Shown piece after piece: positions 1 to 9,329 of a stretch of 64,000 nt of DNA. The stretch's first letter is position 1. Each line of letters begins with the position of its first letter. The stretch is from assembly GCF_019355555.1 (NCBI RefSeq), contig NZ_CP072145.1:124001-188000 (forward strand), in the 5' to 3' direction. The translations under genes and the position numbers were made by a program. The notes under the pieces were generated by a model. The model did not search any database, had not been told where the DNA came from, and saw nothing but the letters and a program-made list of their open reading frames with translations. This DNA comes from Rhizobium sp. L51/94 (GTDB lineage Bacteria; Pseudomonadota; Alphaproteobacteria; Rhizobiales; Rhizobiaceae).

Positions 1-1719
1 GATTTCGATCTCACCTTCGTCCAGAAGCTTGCGCAAGATGTAAAGGCATCGATCTACGGCGGCAAAGCCGCGGTCGACATTGTCAGCTACAAGGGCCTTG
101 TCGTCGCATCCAGTGACCATCCGGATGCGATCGGCCGCCCGTTTGACCAGATAAGCTCAGCGGCGACGTCGCAACTCCCATCGATACAAGCCGGCCGCGA
201 TACCGTCGAGGGAAATGCCGAAACCTTTACGGCTCTGTCACCCATCGTCATCGGCCGGACGAAAACTCCATGGTCCGTTATTATTCAAGTCCCGCGATCG
301 GTAGCAATGGCGCAGGCCAAGGCCCTCACATCATCGCTGGCAGACCGTAACCATGCCGACACGCTGTTCCAGATTATCGTCGGCTTCATCATTGCAGCCG
401 GCGGCATCGCGGCGATGTGGTTCGTGGCCCGCAGCATCGCGTCTCCCATCAAGCAAATGACGACCGCCATGGGCCGATTGGCGCAGAGCGATGTCTCCAT
501 CGAAGTACCCGGCCTCGACCGAGTCGACGAAATCGGTGCAATGGCTGCTGCGGTCTCTGTCTTCCGAGAAAACGCGATACAAAAAACAGCGATGGAAGAA
601 GAAGCACTGGCCAATCGCTCGATGAGCGAACGGGAGCGCCTGGAACGTGAAGCGGAAAAGGCACGTGAAGCGGCACAATCCCAGTTCGTCGTCGATTCCT
701 TGGCAGCCGGGCTCCAGCGGCTGGCTGACGGCGACGTCGCCTATCGGATTTCGACACCCTTCGCCGCCCATCTCGACACGTTGCGTCTCGACTTCAATAA
801 CTCGCTGACCAAACTGCATGAGGCGCTACAGGCAGTCATGGAGAATGCTCGCGGCATCGACGGTGGTGCGAATGAGATCCGATCCGCCGCAGATGACCTG
901 GCAAAGCGGACCGAGCAACAGGCGGCCTCCGTCGAGGAAACAGCGGCTGCCCTGGAACAGATCACGACGACGATGCGTGATTCCACGAAGAGGGCGGAAG
1001 AGGCAGGCGTTCTTGTCTCGCGCACCAGAATTGGTGCGGAGAAGGCCGGGGAAGTCGTGCGCAACGCGGTGCATGCCATGCATCAGATCGAGAAATCCTC
1101 CGGCGAGATCAGCAATATCATTAGCGTCATCGATGAAATCGCCTTCCAGACCAATCTGCTCGCGCTGAATGCGGGCGTGGAAGCCGCGCGCGCTGGAGAT
1201 GCCGGCAAGGGCTTTGCGGTCGTCGCCCAGGAAGTGCGGGAGCTTGCACAGCGCTCTGCCGCTGCCGCCAAGGAGATCAAAGCGCTCATCATCACATCCG
1301 GAGAGCAGGTCCGTACCGGTGTCGCCCTGGTTGGGGAAACGGGGAAATCCTTGGAAATCATGGTCGGCGAGGTTCAGAAGATCAACATTCACGTCAGTGC
1401 CATCGTGGAATCGGCGCGCGAGCAGTCGGTCGGTATTCAGGAGATCAACACGGCCGTCAACACGATTGACCAGGGCACGCAGCAGAACGCCGCCATGGTC
1501 GAGGAGTCCACGGCTGCCAGTCACAGTCTGGCCGGCGAAGCCGACGCCCTGAACAAGCTGATCGCGCAGTTCAATCTTGGCGGTCAGCCGGCGAATCATC
1601 AACCGGTACGTCTCGCGTCGAACAACGCACGCCCGGTAGCATCACCCGCAAAAGCGCTGGGACGCAAGATCGCCGGTGCATTCGGCGGATCTTCGGAGCC
1701 GTCCTGGAAGGAGTTCTGA
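1..1719 (+). CDS. Methyl-accepting chemotaxis protein, 5' end outside window
   Basis: The frame is open from base 1, so this is the C-terminal 572 residues of a chemoreceptor that starts upstream. The first ~115 residues look like the distal part of a periplasmic Cache-type sensor domain. A membrane segment follows at about residues 121-145 (IIVGFIIAAGGIAAMWFVA), then a HAMP region, a coiled coil and the conserved signalling hairpin (IAFQTNLLALNAGVEAARAG, GFAVVAQEVRELAQRSA) that binds CheA/CheW. The protein ends in WKEF, resembling the C-terminal aromatic pentapeptides of alphaproteobacterial receptors that tether CheR/CheB; this last point is inference. Ligand unknown. Confidence 0.93.
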   Translation, partial: DFDLTFVQKLAQDVKASIYGGKAAVDIVSYKGLVVASSDHPDAIGRPFDQISSAATSQLPSIQAGRDTVEGNAETFTALSPIVIGRTKTPWSVIIQVPRSVAMAQAKALTSSLADRNHADTLFQIIVGFIIAAGGIAAMWFVARSIASPIKQMTTAMGRLAQSDVSIEVPGLDRVDEIGAMAAAVSVFRENAIQKTAMEEEALANRSMSERERLEREAEKAREAAQSQFVVDSLAAGLQRLADGDVAYRISTPFAAHLDTLRLDFNNSLTKLHEALQAVMENARGIDGGANEIRSAADDLAKRTEQQAASVEETAAALEQITTTMRDSTKRAEEAGVLVSRTRIGAEKAGEVVRNAVHAMHQIEKSSGEISNIISVIDEIAFQTNLLALNAGVEAARAGDAGKGFAVVAQEVRELAQRSAAAAKEIKALIITSGEQVRTGVALVGETGKSLEIMVGEVQKINIHVSAIVESAREQSVGIQEINTAVNTIDQGTQQNAAMVEESTAASHSLAGEADALNKLIAQFNLGGQPANHQPVRLASNNARPVASPAKALGRKIAGAFGGSSEPSWKEF

Positions 1720-1846
1720 GCCATTGGCGCCGGGCATTTCGTCGGCTCGGCGGTACCCGCTCCATCAGGCAGCGGCCCCGCATTTCAAGACTGCGTGGCC
1801 GTTGTGCTCAACACGAAAAGGTTGTTCTCATCCCAAGGGGAAGAAA

Positions 1847-2803
1847 ATGCTGAAACGTATCTGCAAGGATCAGTTGCGAATCGGAATGTTTATCGAGGCG
1901 TTGGAGGGTTCCTGGCTCGACACGCCGTTTGCCGGTCGTCGCTACACACTCGAGTGCGAGGAGGACGCGGCATGTCTCAGGAACAGTAACGTCTGCGGTG
2001 TGTTCATCAACACATCCAAAGGGCTGGATGTCTTACCGGCGGTCGCGGGGCGATCCAAACCCGATGGTCCGGGTCGAGCGGTCAAGACATCGTCGGCGTC
2101 GAGTGGTCGGAAGATCCGTATTCTGACGGCCGATAAAATCAAAAGAACCTCCGTCCTGTTGAAGAGCATATTTGATGACGTTAGCGCCGGGGCCGGTGTT
2201 ACGGTCGAAATGGTGTCGCCGGTCATCGAGGAAATTACTCAGTCGTTGGACATCAATCCTTCGATCCTCATCAACATGACGCGGATGAAGACAAAGGACG
2301 AGGTGACTTTTCTCCACTCCCTGTCCGTGTCGGCATTGATGATCCGCCTGGCGCGGCACCTGAAACTTGATGCGCCCCTTGTCCCAATTTTGGGAATGAG
2401 CGGTCTCCTCCACGATATCGGAAAAATCGGGATGCCGATCGAGATTTTGACCAGGGCCGGTGTCCTGACCGATGCCGAGATGGCGCTTATTCGTCGCCAT
2501 CCCGCACTTGGCCATCGTATGCTTTCGCGTGGCAAGGGCATGCCCGACGTCGTGCTAGACGTAGCCCTTCATCACCACGAGCGGCTGGACGGGAAGGGCT
2601 ATCCCATGGGTCTTCTTGACGGGCAGATCAGCCTCTACGCAAGAATGGCCGCGATTTGCGATGTTTACGATGCCCTCACATCGACCCGGCCTTACAAAAG
2701 GCCTTGGACACCGTCGGAAGCTACATCGTGGATGCTTGATACAAAGGGAGCATTTGATCGACCACTTCTGCGTGAGTTCATCGATGGTGTGATCGGAGCA
2801 TAA
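1847..2803 (+). CDS. HD-GYP domain cyclic-di-GMP phosphodiesterase
   Basis: 318 aa. The ATG at 1847 is preferred over the open frame upstream because AAGGGGAAG lies just before it and the protein then begins MLKRICKDQLRIGMFIE, like the DUF3391 domain that precedes many HD-GYP domains. The catalytic half carries the HD pair (LLHDIGKIGMP) and the signature HHERLDGKGYP with downstream DVYDALTS, the metal- and GYP-motif residues of phosphodiesterases that degrade cyclic-di-GMP. No membrane segment, so probably cytoplasmic. It follows the chemoreceptor by about 130 bp and may share motility/biofilm control with it; that link is inferred from position only. Confidence 0.9.
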   Translation: MLKRICKDQLRIGMFIEALEGSWLDTPFAGRRYTLECEEDAACLRNSNVCGVFINTSKGLDVLPAVAGRSKPDGPGRAVKTSSASSGRKIRILTADKIKRTSVLLKSIFDDVSAGAGVTVEMVSPVIEEITQSLDINPSILINMTRMKTKDEVTFLHSLSVSALMIRLARHLKLDAPLVPILGMSGLLHDIGKIGMPIEILTRAGVLTDAEMALIRRHPALGHRMLSRGKGMPDVVLDVALHHHERLDGKGYPMGLLDGQISLYARMAAICDVYDALTSTRPYKRPWTPSEATSWMLDTKGAFDRPLLREFIDGVIGA

Positions 2804-3096
2804 TGGCTATGGCTGTTGGTTTCAACGCTGTCTAGGTTGGACCTGATGCTTTGACTGCTTCTGGCGTAAGCCTTCCCAACAGAAGTTGGAATATTGCGCC
2901 TGAGTTATGCGTCGCGCGTTTCTGCACTGATTTGGCAGCAATTTTGCCGAAATCTGTCCCACTCGGCATCGAATGTCCTATGGCCGAAACCGCCAAAAAG
3001 TCTCAGTGAGCCGTCGCGGCTATGTGGCATACAGAGCGAGTGGGAAAGGGTGAGGGGTTACCGCTGAAGCCGCACCCTGCATTCGAGCGCTAGGCG

Positions 3097-3531
3097 CTAC
3101 CAGCCTATATCGGTTAGGGAAAAGTCGTTGCCTTTGTAGGCGACCTTGGTCCCGTAGGCGCGAGCACAAGCGTAGGCGAAACAATCGCCCATATTAAGCT
3201 TTGCTGGGTGGTTGACGATTTTGCCGTATTGCTGCGCGGCGTCGAGGGCCTTGGATCCCACATCGCCAGAAATCATTACGTCTTCCGCCTCCAGGTCGAC
3301 GAGAAACTGATCTACTATTCGGCGAGACTCCTGAAGCATTTCGAGCGTTGCGGGCTTGTCTCGGCCGACGCGCTCAGCCATGCGGCGGGCGAGCGCTAGC
3401 GAGGCTTCCATGCGAGCAACTGACGACACATAGAATGGACCTTCGTCCTGCCCAATACGGTCCAAAAGCTCCTCGCGGTCTTCTTCATAAGCGAGGATCG
3501 CGACAATCACGGATGCATCGAGAAACAGCAT
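3097..3531 (-). CDS. vapC: VapC-type PIN-domain toxin ribonuclease
   Basis: 144 aa from the ATG at 3531, whose A is also the last base of the vapB stop (TGATG overlap), so the two are translationally coupled. The PIN fold is recognisable: an N-terminal FLDASVIVAIL with the first catalytic Asp, an acidic ARMEASLAL, NMGDCFAYACA and KGNDF supplying the remaining acidic residues that bind Mg2+ in VapC RNases. The toxin would cleave RNA unless bound by VapB. A five-residue longer start is open but ignores the overlap. Type II toxin-antitoxin pairs are common plasmid-maintenance modules. Confidence 0.93.
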   Translation of the reverse strand: MLFLDASVIVAILAYEEDREELLDRIGQDEGPFYVSSVARMEASLALARRMAERVGRDKPATLEMLQESRRIVDQFLVDLEAEDVMISGDVGSKALDAAQQYGKIVNHPAKLNMGDCFAYACARAYGTKVAYKGNDFSLTDIGW

Positions 3532-3770
3532 CAGTCCTCGCCCCACATCTCATCGGTCTCGCGCTTGTGGTCGCCGGGTGCATAAGGTCCCGCTGCGCGG
3601 GCCATCGCAAGAGATTTTGCAAGGCGGTCGCGGATCGGCAGGCTGCTTCTGCGGCTGGCGATCTCACGTTTCAGTGCCGCCTTCACGGCGTCGACCTTGG
3701 AGGTTTTGGTAAGGCCCACAAGTTCATCCGCGAGCTTGTCGACTTCCGGATCCTTGATATAGAGAGGCAT
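3531..3770 (-). CDS. vapB: VapB-type antitoxin
   Basis: 79 aa, MPLYIKDPEVDKLADELVGL at the N terminus, typical of rhizobial VapB antitoxins with a ribbon-helix-helix-like DNA-binding start and a C-terminal acidic tail (ETDEMWGED) that would wrap VapC. The ATG at 3770 is chosen over the one at 3779 because AAAGGA is 10 nt before the former but only 2 nt before the latter, and the upstream palindrome overlaps the earlier ATG. The stop overlaps the vapC start. Expected to repress its own promoter together with VapC. Confidence 0.92.
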   Translation of the reverse strand: MPLYIKDPEVDKLADELVGLTKTSKVDAVKAALKREIASRRSSLPIRDRLAKSLAMARAAGPYAPGDHKRETDEMWGED

Positions 3771-3777
3771 GGCGAGC

Positions 3778-3795
3778 ATATCCTTTGAAGGATAT
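3778..3795. promoter_or_regulatory. Probable VapBC autoregulatory operator
   Basis: An 18-bp perfect palindrome, ATATCCTTTGAAGGATAT, directly before vapB, followed at about 3798-3819 by a second, looser pair of ATATCC boxes in an AT-rich stretch. Position and symmetry fit the site bound by the VapBC complex; this is inference, as no operator consensus was compared. Confidence 0.6.
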
Positions 3796-3809
3796 ATAAT
3801 ATCCCTTTT

Positions 3810-4085
3810 TCATATCCTTGCAACATCACTTGGTGCGTTTGCGGCAGTCGGTGCACACCAACGCGGCTCTTCGCCCGACATCACCCAGGAAACGTCAACG
3901 TTTTGATCATGAAGCGCTAGAAGGACTTCGATTGGTATTTCCCTCTCACCGGCCTCATATGCTGCATAGAGCTTCTCGCTGACCTTGAGGATCGCGGCGA
4001 AGTCATTCTGCGACAGGCCGGCGTCGCTGCGCACCTTTGACAGTCTCTTTCCCATTTCTTGCTTGAATGTTGGAAACTCGTCCAT
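3810..4085 (-). CDS. XRE-family helix-turn-helix regulator
   Basis: 91 aa from the ATG at 4085, which has AAAGGAGAG five bases upstream; a longer open frame to 4163 lacks such a site. Residues ~10-60 form a Cro/CI-type HTH (RLSKVRSDAGLSQNDFAAIL, then VSEKLYAAYEAGEREIP). The C terminus, WVMSGEEPRW, is the short tail often seen in phage- or plasmid-borne XRE repressors. It lies upstream of vapBC in the same direction, about 40 bp away from the operator palindrome, so it might co-regulate the locus or act on the conjugation genes; target unknown. Confidence 0.85.
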   Translation of the reverse strand: MDEFPTFKQEMGKRLSKVRSDAGLSQNDFAAILKVSEKLYAAYEAGEREIPIEVLLALHDQNVDVSWVMSGEEPRWCAPTAANAPSDVARI

Positions 4086-4207
4086 TGTCTCTCCTTTCGG
4101 GTGGGAGGCCAAGCGCTCTGACAAGCACGGAACCATTTGTACCCAAGTGCTTCCGTGCTTCAATCCCTAAATCCACAGGGTAGCGACGGAACTCCAAACG
4201 CTCACGA

Positions 4208-4429
4208 CTACAATGGCGCCTGGGGATAGAGCCAGTTGACGGCAGCCGAGATGAAATCGCCTTTCGCAATTCCGACGGATGGCCTCAGATACTGCAGTGC
4301 AAACCCGAAAACGAAAACGACCAGGGAAAACGCGGCACTCATCTGAAGCATATTACGGCCGGCGCGAAACGGCCCAGTGACAACGAAAACGAAGGCGCAG
4401 AGCGGATCATGAGCTGCGGTCCGCAGCAT
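4208..4429 (-). CDS. Small hypothetical protein with one or two membrane segments
   Basis: 73 aa open frame downstream of traD in the same direction. It has two hydrophobic stretches (CAFVFVVTGPF and FSLVVFVFGFALQYL) and no recognised motif. I do not know the family. The coding signal is weak: no clear ribosome binding site was seen and it could be a chance frame. Kept because it fills the gap between traD and the XRE gene in the traD direction. Confidence 0.3.
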   Translation of the reverse strand: MLRTAAHDPLCAFVFVVTGPFRAGRNMLQMSAAFSLVVFVFGFALQYLRPSVGIAKGDFISAAVNWLYPQAPL

Positions 4430-4464
4430 GTTATTAAATGCGGCCTATACAAACCTTGCCTGGA

Positions 4465-4770
4465 TCATTGTTCCGTTCCTTCCGCCGAGGCACCTTTCGA
4501 GGAAGGAGGGGAGGGCTGCAGCAGGTGGTCAAACAGCTGCCTGTCGGCATCGCGGGTGAGGAAGCCCGGCAGTTCGCGGCGTAACCATTCGGCGAGACGT
4601 TTGGAAAACTCGGCATCGCCGCTGTTTTCCAGACGGTGGAGAACGAGGGCGCCAAGCAGCACCTTGCGTCTTGTGTCTTCCTTGCGCTCTTGTTGGCCGA
4701 GGCGGGCTTTGAGGGTTCTGCGCTGGGCCTCGATCTGGGCGAGGCGTTCTTCGATGGTCTTCCTGGCCAT
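4465..4770 (-). CDS. traD: Conjugal transfer protein TraD (small type)
   Basis: 101 aa, highly charged and predicted helical: TIEERLAQIEAQRRTLKARL is the hallmark N terminus of the small TraD/TraC accessory proteins that sit opposite traA near oriT of rhizobial and Ti plasmids. The second ATG (4770) is chosen because AAGGAG is five bases before it. The following KVLLGALVLHRLE motif is shared by TraD/mobilisation proteins of this group. In Ti plasmids traC-traD-traG form an operon divergent from traA; here traC and traG are missing, so the transfer locus looks incomplete. Confidence 0.8.
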   Translation of the reverse strand: MARKTIEERLAQIEAQRRTLKARLGQQERKEDTRRKVLLGALVLHRLENSGDAEFSKRLAEWLRRELPGFLTRDADRQLFDHLLQPSPPSSKGASAEGTEQ

Positions 4771-4807
4771 CATCTCTCCTTTCGAACAGGTCTAAGGCGA
4801 AGCGGGA

Positions 4808-5254
4808 CTAGCACAAGGGTTTGCGGAAATAGACGACTCGAGCGGTTTCCGAAAACTCCCAATTTTTGTGCGCCTGGTGCGATCGTCGGTTTCCGACGTC
4901 AGCGTCGGAGCAGAGCTCATGAAACCCTTGTACAATCAGATCGTCGGTGATGTTTGTGATGAGAAGTCGGCCGATCCCGTTGCGGCGATGGTTGGGGTCT
5001 ATCCAGATTCCTTCCAGGAACGGAACGGGCTGCGCAGTGCAGCCATTGGCATAGTCACGAATGGATATTTCCGCAAAGCCAACCGCAGTGCGATCCGGGG
5101 TCTGGGCGATGTAGCCGTTCCCTTTCTCGCCGTTCCATAACCTTTCGATATCGGCCGAGTGTTCCTCGAAAGAGAGACGATCCCAAAGCCTGGATCGCAT
5201 AGCGGCCCATAAGTCGCTGTCGGTCCTTTGCATTTTCCTGATCAAAATAGACAT
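4808..5254 (-). CDS. Aminoglycoside 6'-N-acetyltransferase-like GNAT protein
   Basis: 148 aa from the ATG at 5254 (GAGG seven bases before). The GNAT core is clear: WAAMRSRLWDRLSFEEHSAD, the acetyl-CoA loop region DPNHRRNGIGRLLI, and the C terminus SHQAHKNWEFSETARVVYFR. That last stretch and the N-terminal WxxxRxxLW pattern match the AAC(6')-I class, which acetylates aminoglycosides with acetyl-CoA. Chromosomal relatives often have other or unknown substrates, so resistance is a suggestion only. The gene sits between traD and traA, where the oriT region would be expected, and may have been inserted there. Confidence 0.75.
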   Translation of the reverse strand: MSILIRKMQRTDSDLWAAMRSRLWDRLSFEEHSADIERLWNGEKGNGYIAQTPDRTAVGFAEISIRDYANGCTAQPVPFLEGIWIDPNHRRNGIGRLLITNITDDLIVQGFHELCSDADVGNRRSHQAHKNWEFSETARVVYFRKPLC

Positions 5255-5388
5255 GTAAACCTCAGCCAACATCTGGTCTTCGGTATAATCGCGGCGACCG
5301 TGCCTGCGATGCATTTGGACGTGAACAGTTTGTCGCTTGCCGGCATCTCGATCAACAAATCGTTCTTCAGCAGCACGTTATCGCTCAT
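5242..5388 (-). CDS. Possible small leader ORF overlapping the acetyltransferase start
   Basis: 48 aa, starting MSDNVLLKNDLLIEMPASDK and ending in a Cys-containing hydrophobic stretch (TRCWLRFTCLF). GAGGAG lies seven bases before its ATG, and its stop falls 13 bases inside the downstream acetyltransferase gene. This geometry would suit a translationally coupled leader peptide, but there is no homology I recognise and it may be chance. Confidence 0.3.
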   Translation of the reverse strand: MSDNVLLKNDLLIEMPASDKLFTSKCIAGTVAAIIPKTRCWLRFTCLF

Positions 5389-5670
5389 GTCACGGCTCCT
5401 CGAGAAGGACCGCGATATCGAATTTCGACGGCAAGAATAAGAAAAAAGCCTTGGCGCCTCAAGCGAAAATGCCATCGACAATATTGAAAATCGTGCCGAT
5501 TTGTAGTTTTTTGGAGGCTCAATCGCATCGCTCAGACGTCCATCACAGACGCCACACCGTGGCCGATTGAGCAGAGCGATTGAGGTTACAAGGGCGCATA
5601 TACGGGTTGTTGCACAACCCAGCGCCGCTGATGCGGAAGAGGAAACACGAGACAGAAAAGGCAATCGCGC

Positions 5671-8600
5671 TTGGCCATTTTCTACGCTCAGATGACACCG
5701 GTGTCTCGCTCGTCCGGTCGCAGCGCAGTTGCGGCGATCGCCTATCGCGCCGCGGAGAAACTTACCAACGAGCGTGACGGGCTGACGCATGACTATCGCA
5801 ACAAGCAGGGCGTAGAACATTCCGAGATCGTGCTGCCGGAAGGCGTCGATGCGGACTGGGCGAGGGACCGGTCGCTCTTGTGGAATGCAGTTGAGAAGCG
5901 CGAGGTTCGCAAAGATGCCCGTGTGGCCCGGGAATTCGTACTGGCGCTGCCGCATGAACTGTCTGCGGAACAACGCCTGGAGCTAACGCGGGAGTTTGCG
6001 AAAGGACTGGCAGATCGCTATGGCGCAGCCGTCGATTTTTTCCATTCACCAGCCGCACAAGATGGGTGACGTTCGAAACCATCATGCGCATGTGATGATG
6101 ACGACGCGACAGGTGAGCCGTGATGGGCTCGGCGACAAGACCTACATGGAACTTGCCAACAAGGAGTTGTTGCCGCGCGACCTGCCGACAACGCAGATGC
6201 AACTGGTCGATATCCGCCGGTCGTGGGAGCAGATGGCGAACCGCGAACTTGCGCGGGCGGGCCTGAATATCCGCATCGATCATCGCTCCCACTCCGAGCG
6301 GGGATTGGAAATCGAGCCGACCGAGCATAGGGCGTCAGGGCGACGAACGTCATGCGGCGGGGCGGGGAGGTCGATCGGACCCGGATCGATGCGGAGGCAG
6401 CCAAGCGCAACGCGGATCTGATCCGGGAAAGGCCGGAACAGGTTCTGACGCTCATCACCAATGAGAAGAGCGTGTTCGACCGGCATAATATTGCCCGCAC
6501 TTTGCATCGTTACATCAACGATGATCCCCAGGTGTTTCAGAACGCCTTTGCGTCAGTGATGGCGTCGTCTTCGCTGGTCGAGTTACAGGCCGAGCGCATG
6601 GACCTGGCGACAGGAGAGGTTGAGCTTGCGCGCTATTCGACCCGTGAAATGGTCGATCTGGAAAAGGGCCTTGCTCACTCCGCCGAGCGACTTCATCGGG
6701 CTGAGGGTCATGGTGTCGATCGTCGACATGTCGAACGGGCAATCGGGCGCCAGGATGATGCGATACGGGCGAGTGTCTTCAGCGATATGGCGGGGACAAT
6801 GGAGCGCGGTGAACTCGACGCGGGCGAGCGCGCTCGGCGTCTTGAGACGGCACGCCTTTCGGATGAGCAGCGGGCGGCAATCGAGCATATCACCGGGCCT
6901 GAGCGGATCGCGGCCGTCGTCGGTTACGCCGGGGCCGGCAAGAGCACGATGCTGGCAGCGGCGCGTGAGGCATGGGAGCGACAAGGCTACACGGTCCACG
7001 GCGCGGCCTTGTCGGGCAAGGCGGCTGAAGGGCTGGAGGAGTCCTCAGGCATCGCCAGCCGCACGCTGGCTTCATGGGAATATAACTGGCAGGCCGGTCA
7101 CCGGACGCTTGGCCGAGGTGACGTCTTCGTCATCGACGAGGCCGGCATGATTGGCAGCCGGCAGCTTGCCCGCTTCGTCGGCGATCATGAGCAGCTCCAG
7201 GCGATCGGGGCAGGGGCTCCGTTCCGGGCGATCGCCGAACAGATCGGCCATGCCGAGCTTTCGGAAATCCGGCGTCAGCGTGTGGATTGGCAGCGCGAGG
7301 CCTCCGTTGCCTGTGCCAGTCATCGGACGGTGGACGGCGTAGCTGCCTATCGGGACAACGGCAACGTTTCGTTCAGCGAGACGCGCGAGGCGGCACGCGC
7401 CGAGATCGTTCGCGACTATCTTGCCGACCGGGAGCAGCGGCCGGATGGCAGCCGTGTGGCGATGGCGCATCGCCGTGCCGATGTTCGCGCCATCAACGAC
7501 GCAATCCGAAGCGAGCTGCAGGCGCGCGGCGCGCTTCCCAAGGTTCGCGACGGTGGCGATCTTCTGGAGAGAGAGGGTTCCGCCCAGGAGCAGGAGCGGC
7601 CGAAGGCCTTCACCTATCAGACCAATGATGGCCGCCGCGATTTTGCCGAGGGAGACCGGCTGGTCTTCCTGGAGAACGATCGCGATCTCGGTGTGAAGAA
7701 TGGCATGCTGGGGACAGTCAAGGCCGTCGAGCCCGACGCACTGCATGTGGAGATCGACGGCAGTGTACTGTCGCCAGGGGATGGAGTTGGCCTGGTGAGG
7801 ATAGACACAAATTCTTATCAAGGTTTTGATCATGGCTATGCGACGACGATCCACAAGAACCAGGGTGCGACAGTGGACCGGGCATTCGTCATGGCGTCCG
7901 CGACAATGGACCGGCATCTGACCTACGTCGCCATGACCCGCCATCGCGACGAGGTGCAGCTCTATGGGAGCCAAGACGAGTTCAATCGCAATGGAGGTCG
8001 TCTGGTCGCGCATGGCGTTGCTCCCTTCGAACACAAGGCCGGTAACCGCGACAGCTATTTCGTGACGCTGGAAAACGATCGAGGCGAGAAGCACACGACG
8101 TGGGGCGTCGATCTCGGTCGGGCAATGGCTGAGGCGAAGCCGGAGATCGGAGACAGGATCGGGCTCGAGCATCGCGGATCGCAGACAGTGCACCTTCCAA
8201 ACGGCACGACGGCCGAGCGCAATTCGTGGAAAGTCGCTGGCGCCGGCGAACTTGCCTATAGACAGATGGAAAGCCGGCTCAGCCGCTCCGGCGTCAAGGA
8301 AACCACGCTCGACTATACCAGGGACTTTGCCGAGCGCCGTGGCGTCGCGCAGCATTTTGGCATCAGAAGCGAGATTGATCTTGCTCCTGCCCCAAAGCTT
8401 GTCCAAGAACTGGTTTCCCGTGCGGACCATCCGGCACGGGAGGTTCAGGACCGGTCGGCACTGCGTGCCTCTGATGAGGTGCGACCCCCAATGCAGGCCG
8501 GTCCTGAACGCGATCCCGCTCGGGCTGTTTCCGACCACCAGCAGGCTCCGCGTCGCAGCGCATTTGCTGGCTTGAAGCTCGGGCACAGGGGAGCGTCGCA

Positions 8601-9321
8601 ACCCCAGCCATCCCAAGATCGTCCCAAAACGGCGGAGGAGCGCCCTCCGCAGGCGGCAACCCCGAAGCGCAGCATCTTTGCCGGCTTGAAGCTGAATGCC
8701 GCCTCCAGGGAGCGTGAGCCGCCGGACAGGCCAGATATTCCACGATCGCCTGAGGCATGGCGGCGGCCGTCGCAGTTCGAGCAGGCGGTCGACCGGTATG
8801 CCCGCGCCTTCACCGCTGCAGCGAGGATGCAGGATCAGGGATTGCCCATTCTTGCGAGCCAGAAATTGGGACTGCATGAAGCCGGCCGGCAGATGGAGCG
8901 GGCGCAGCCTGGATCACCGGCACTCATGGCCTCAGCCGCCCGATATGATCCGGATATCTTGAAAGCTATGCGAGCATATACCGGCCGCGAGCGCGTCAGT
9001 CATTTGATCGCTGGCATGGAGAAGGAAAAGGCTTTGCAGGCCGATCCGAACGTTCGGGCCGACCGGCTGATCAATCGCTGGCAGGAACTACAGACGGAGC
9101 GCCAGGGCCTTCGCGGCTGGACCTATGATGAGGCCCGCGGCAAGGTTGAGGGGCAAATGCGCCAGGTATCTGCTCAGATCGAAAAGGATCCACAGGTGGA
9201 GGCTATCGTGCGCAGCCGCGCCCAGGAGCTCGGCATCGGCAATATCCGCCAGGAACAGACTATCGCCCGCGAGATGGACCGACAGATTTCCCGCGGGCGT
9301 AGCCAAGGGCTTGAACGATAG
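5671..9321 (+). pseudogene. traA: TraA conjugative relaxase/helicase, frameshifted
   Basis: TraA nicks oriT and unwinds the plasmid in conjugation. The N terminus (MAIFYAQ, TTG start at 5671) is the MobA/MobL relaxase with the HxH-type motif VRNHHAH and the HSERGLEIEPTEH block; the helicase has Walker A GYAGAGKST (~6,930) and VIDEAGMIGSRQ. The gene is broken three ways. Near 6,038 one extra base moves the reading to the next frame (VDF then IHQPHKMGDV). Near 6,331 one lost base restores it (PTEH then GVRAT). Near 7,175, RFV is joined directly to GDHEQLQAIG, whereas relatives have about a dozen residues between, including the strand before GDHEQL. The two frameshifts compensate, leaving about 97 codons out of frame. 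The C-terminal half is otherwise intact. Confidence 0.88.
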
Positions 9322-9329
9322 GAGTGCCT

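Noticed and set aside
5580..5777. 65-codon frame overlapping the traA start
   Set aside because: Shadow frame of the conserved TraA N terminus.
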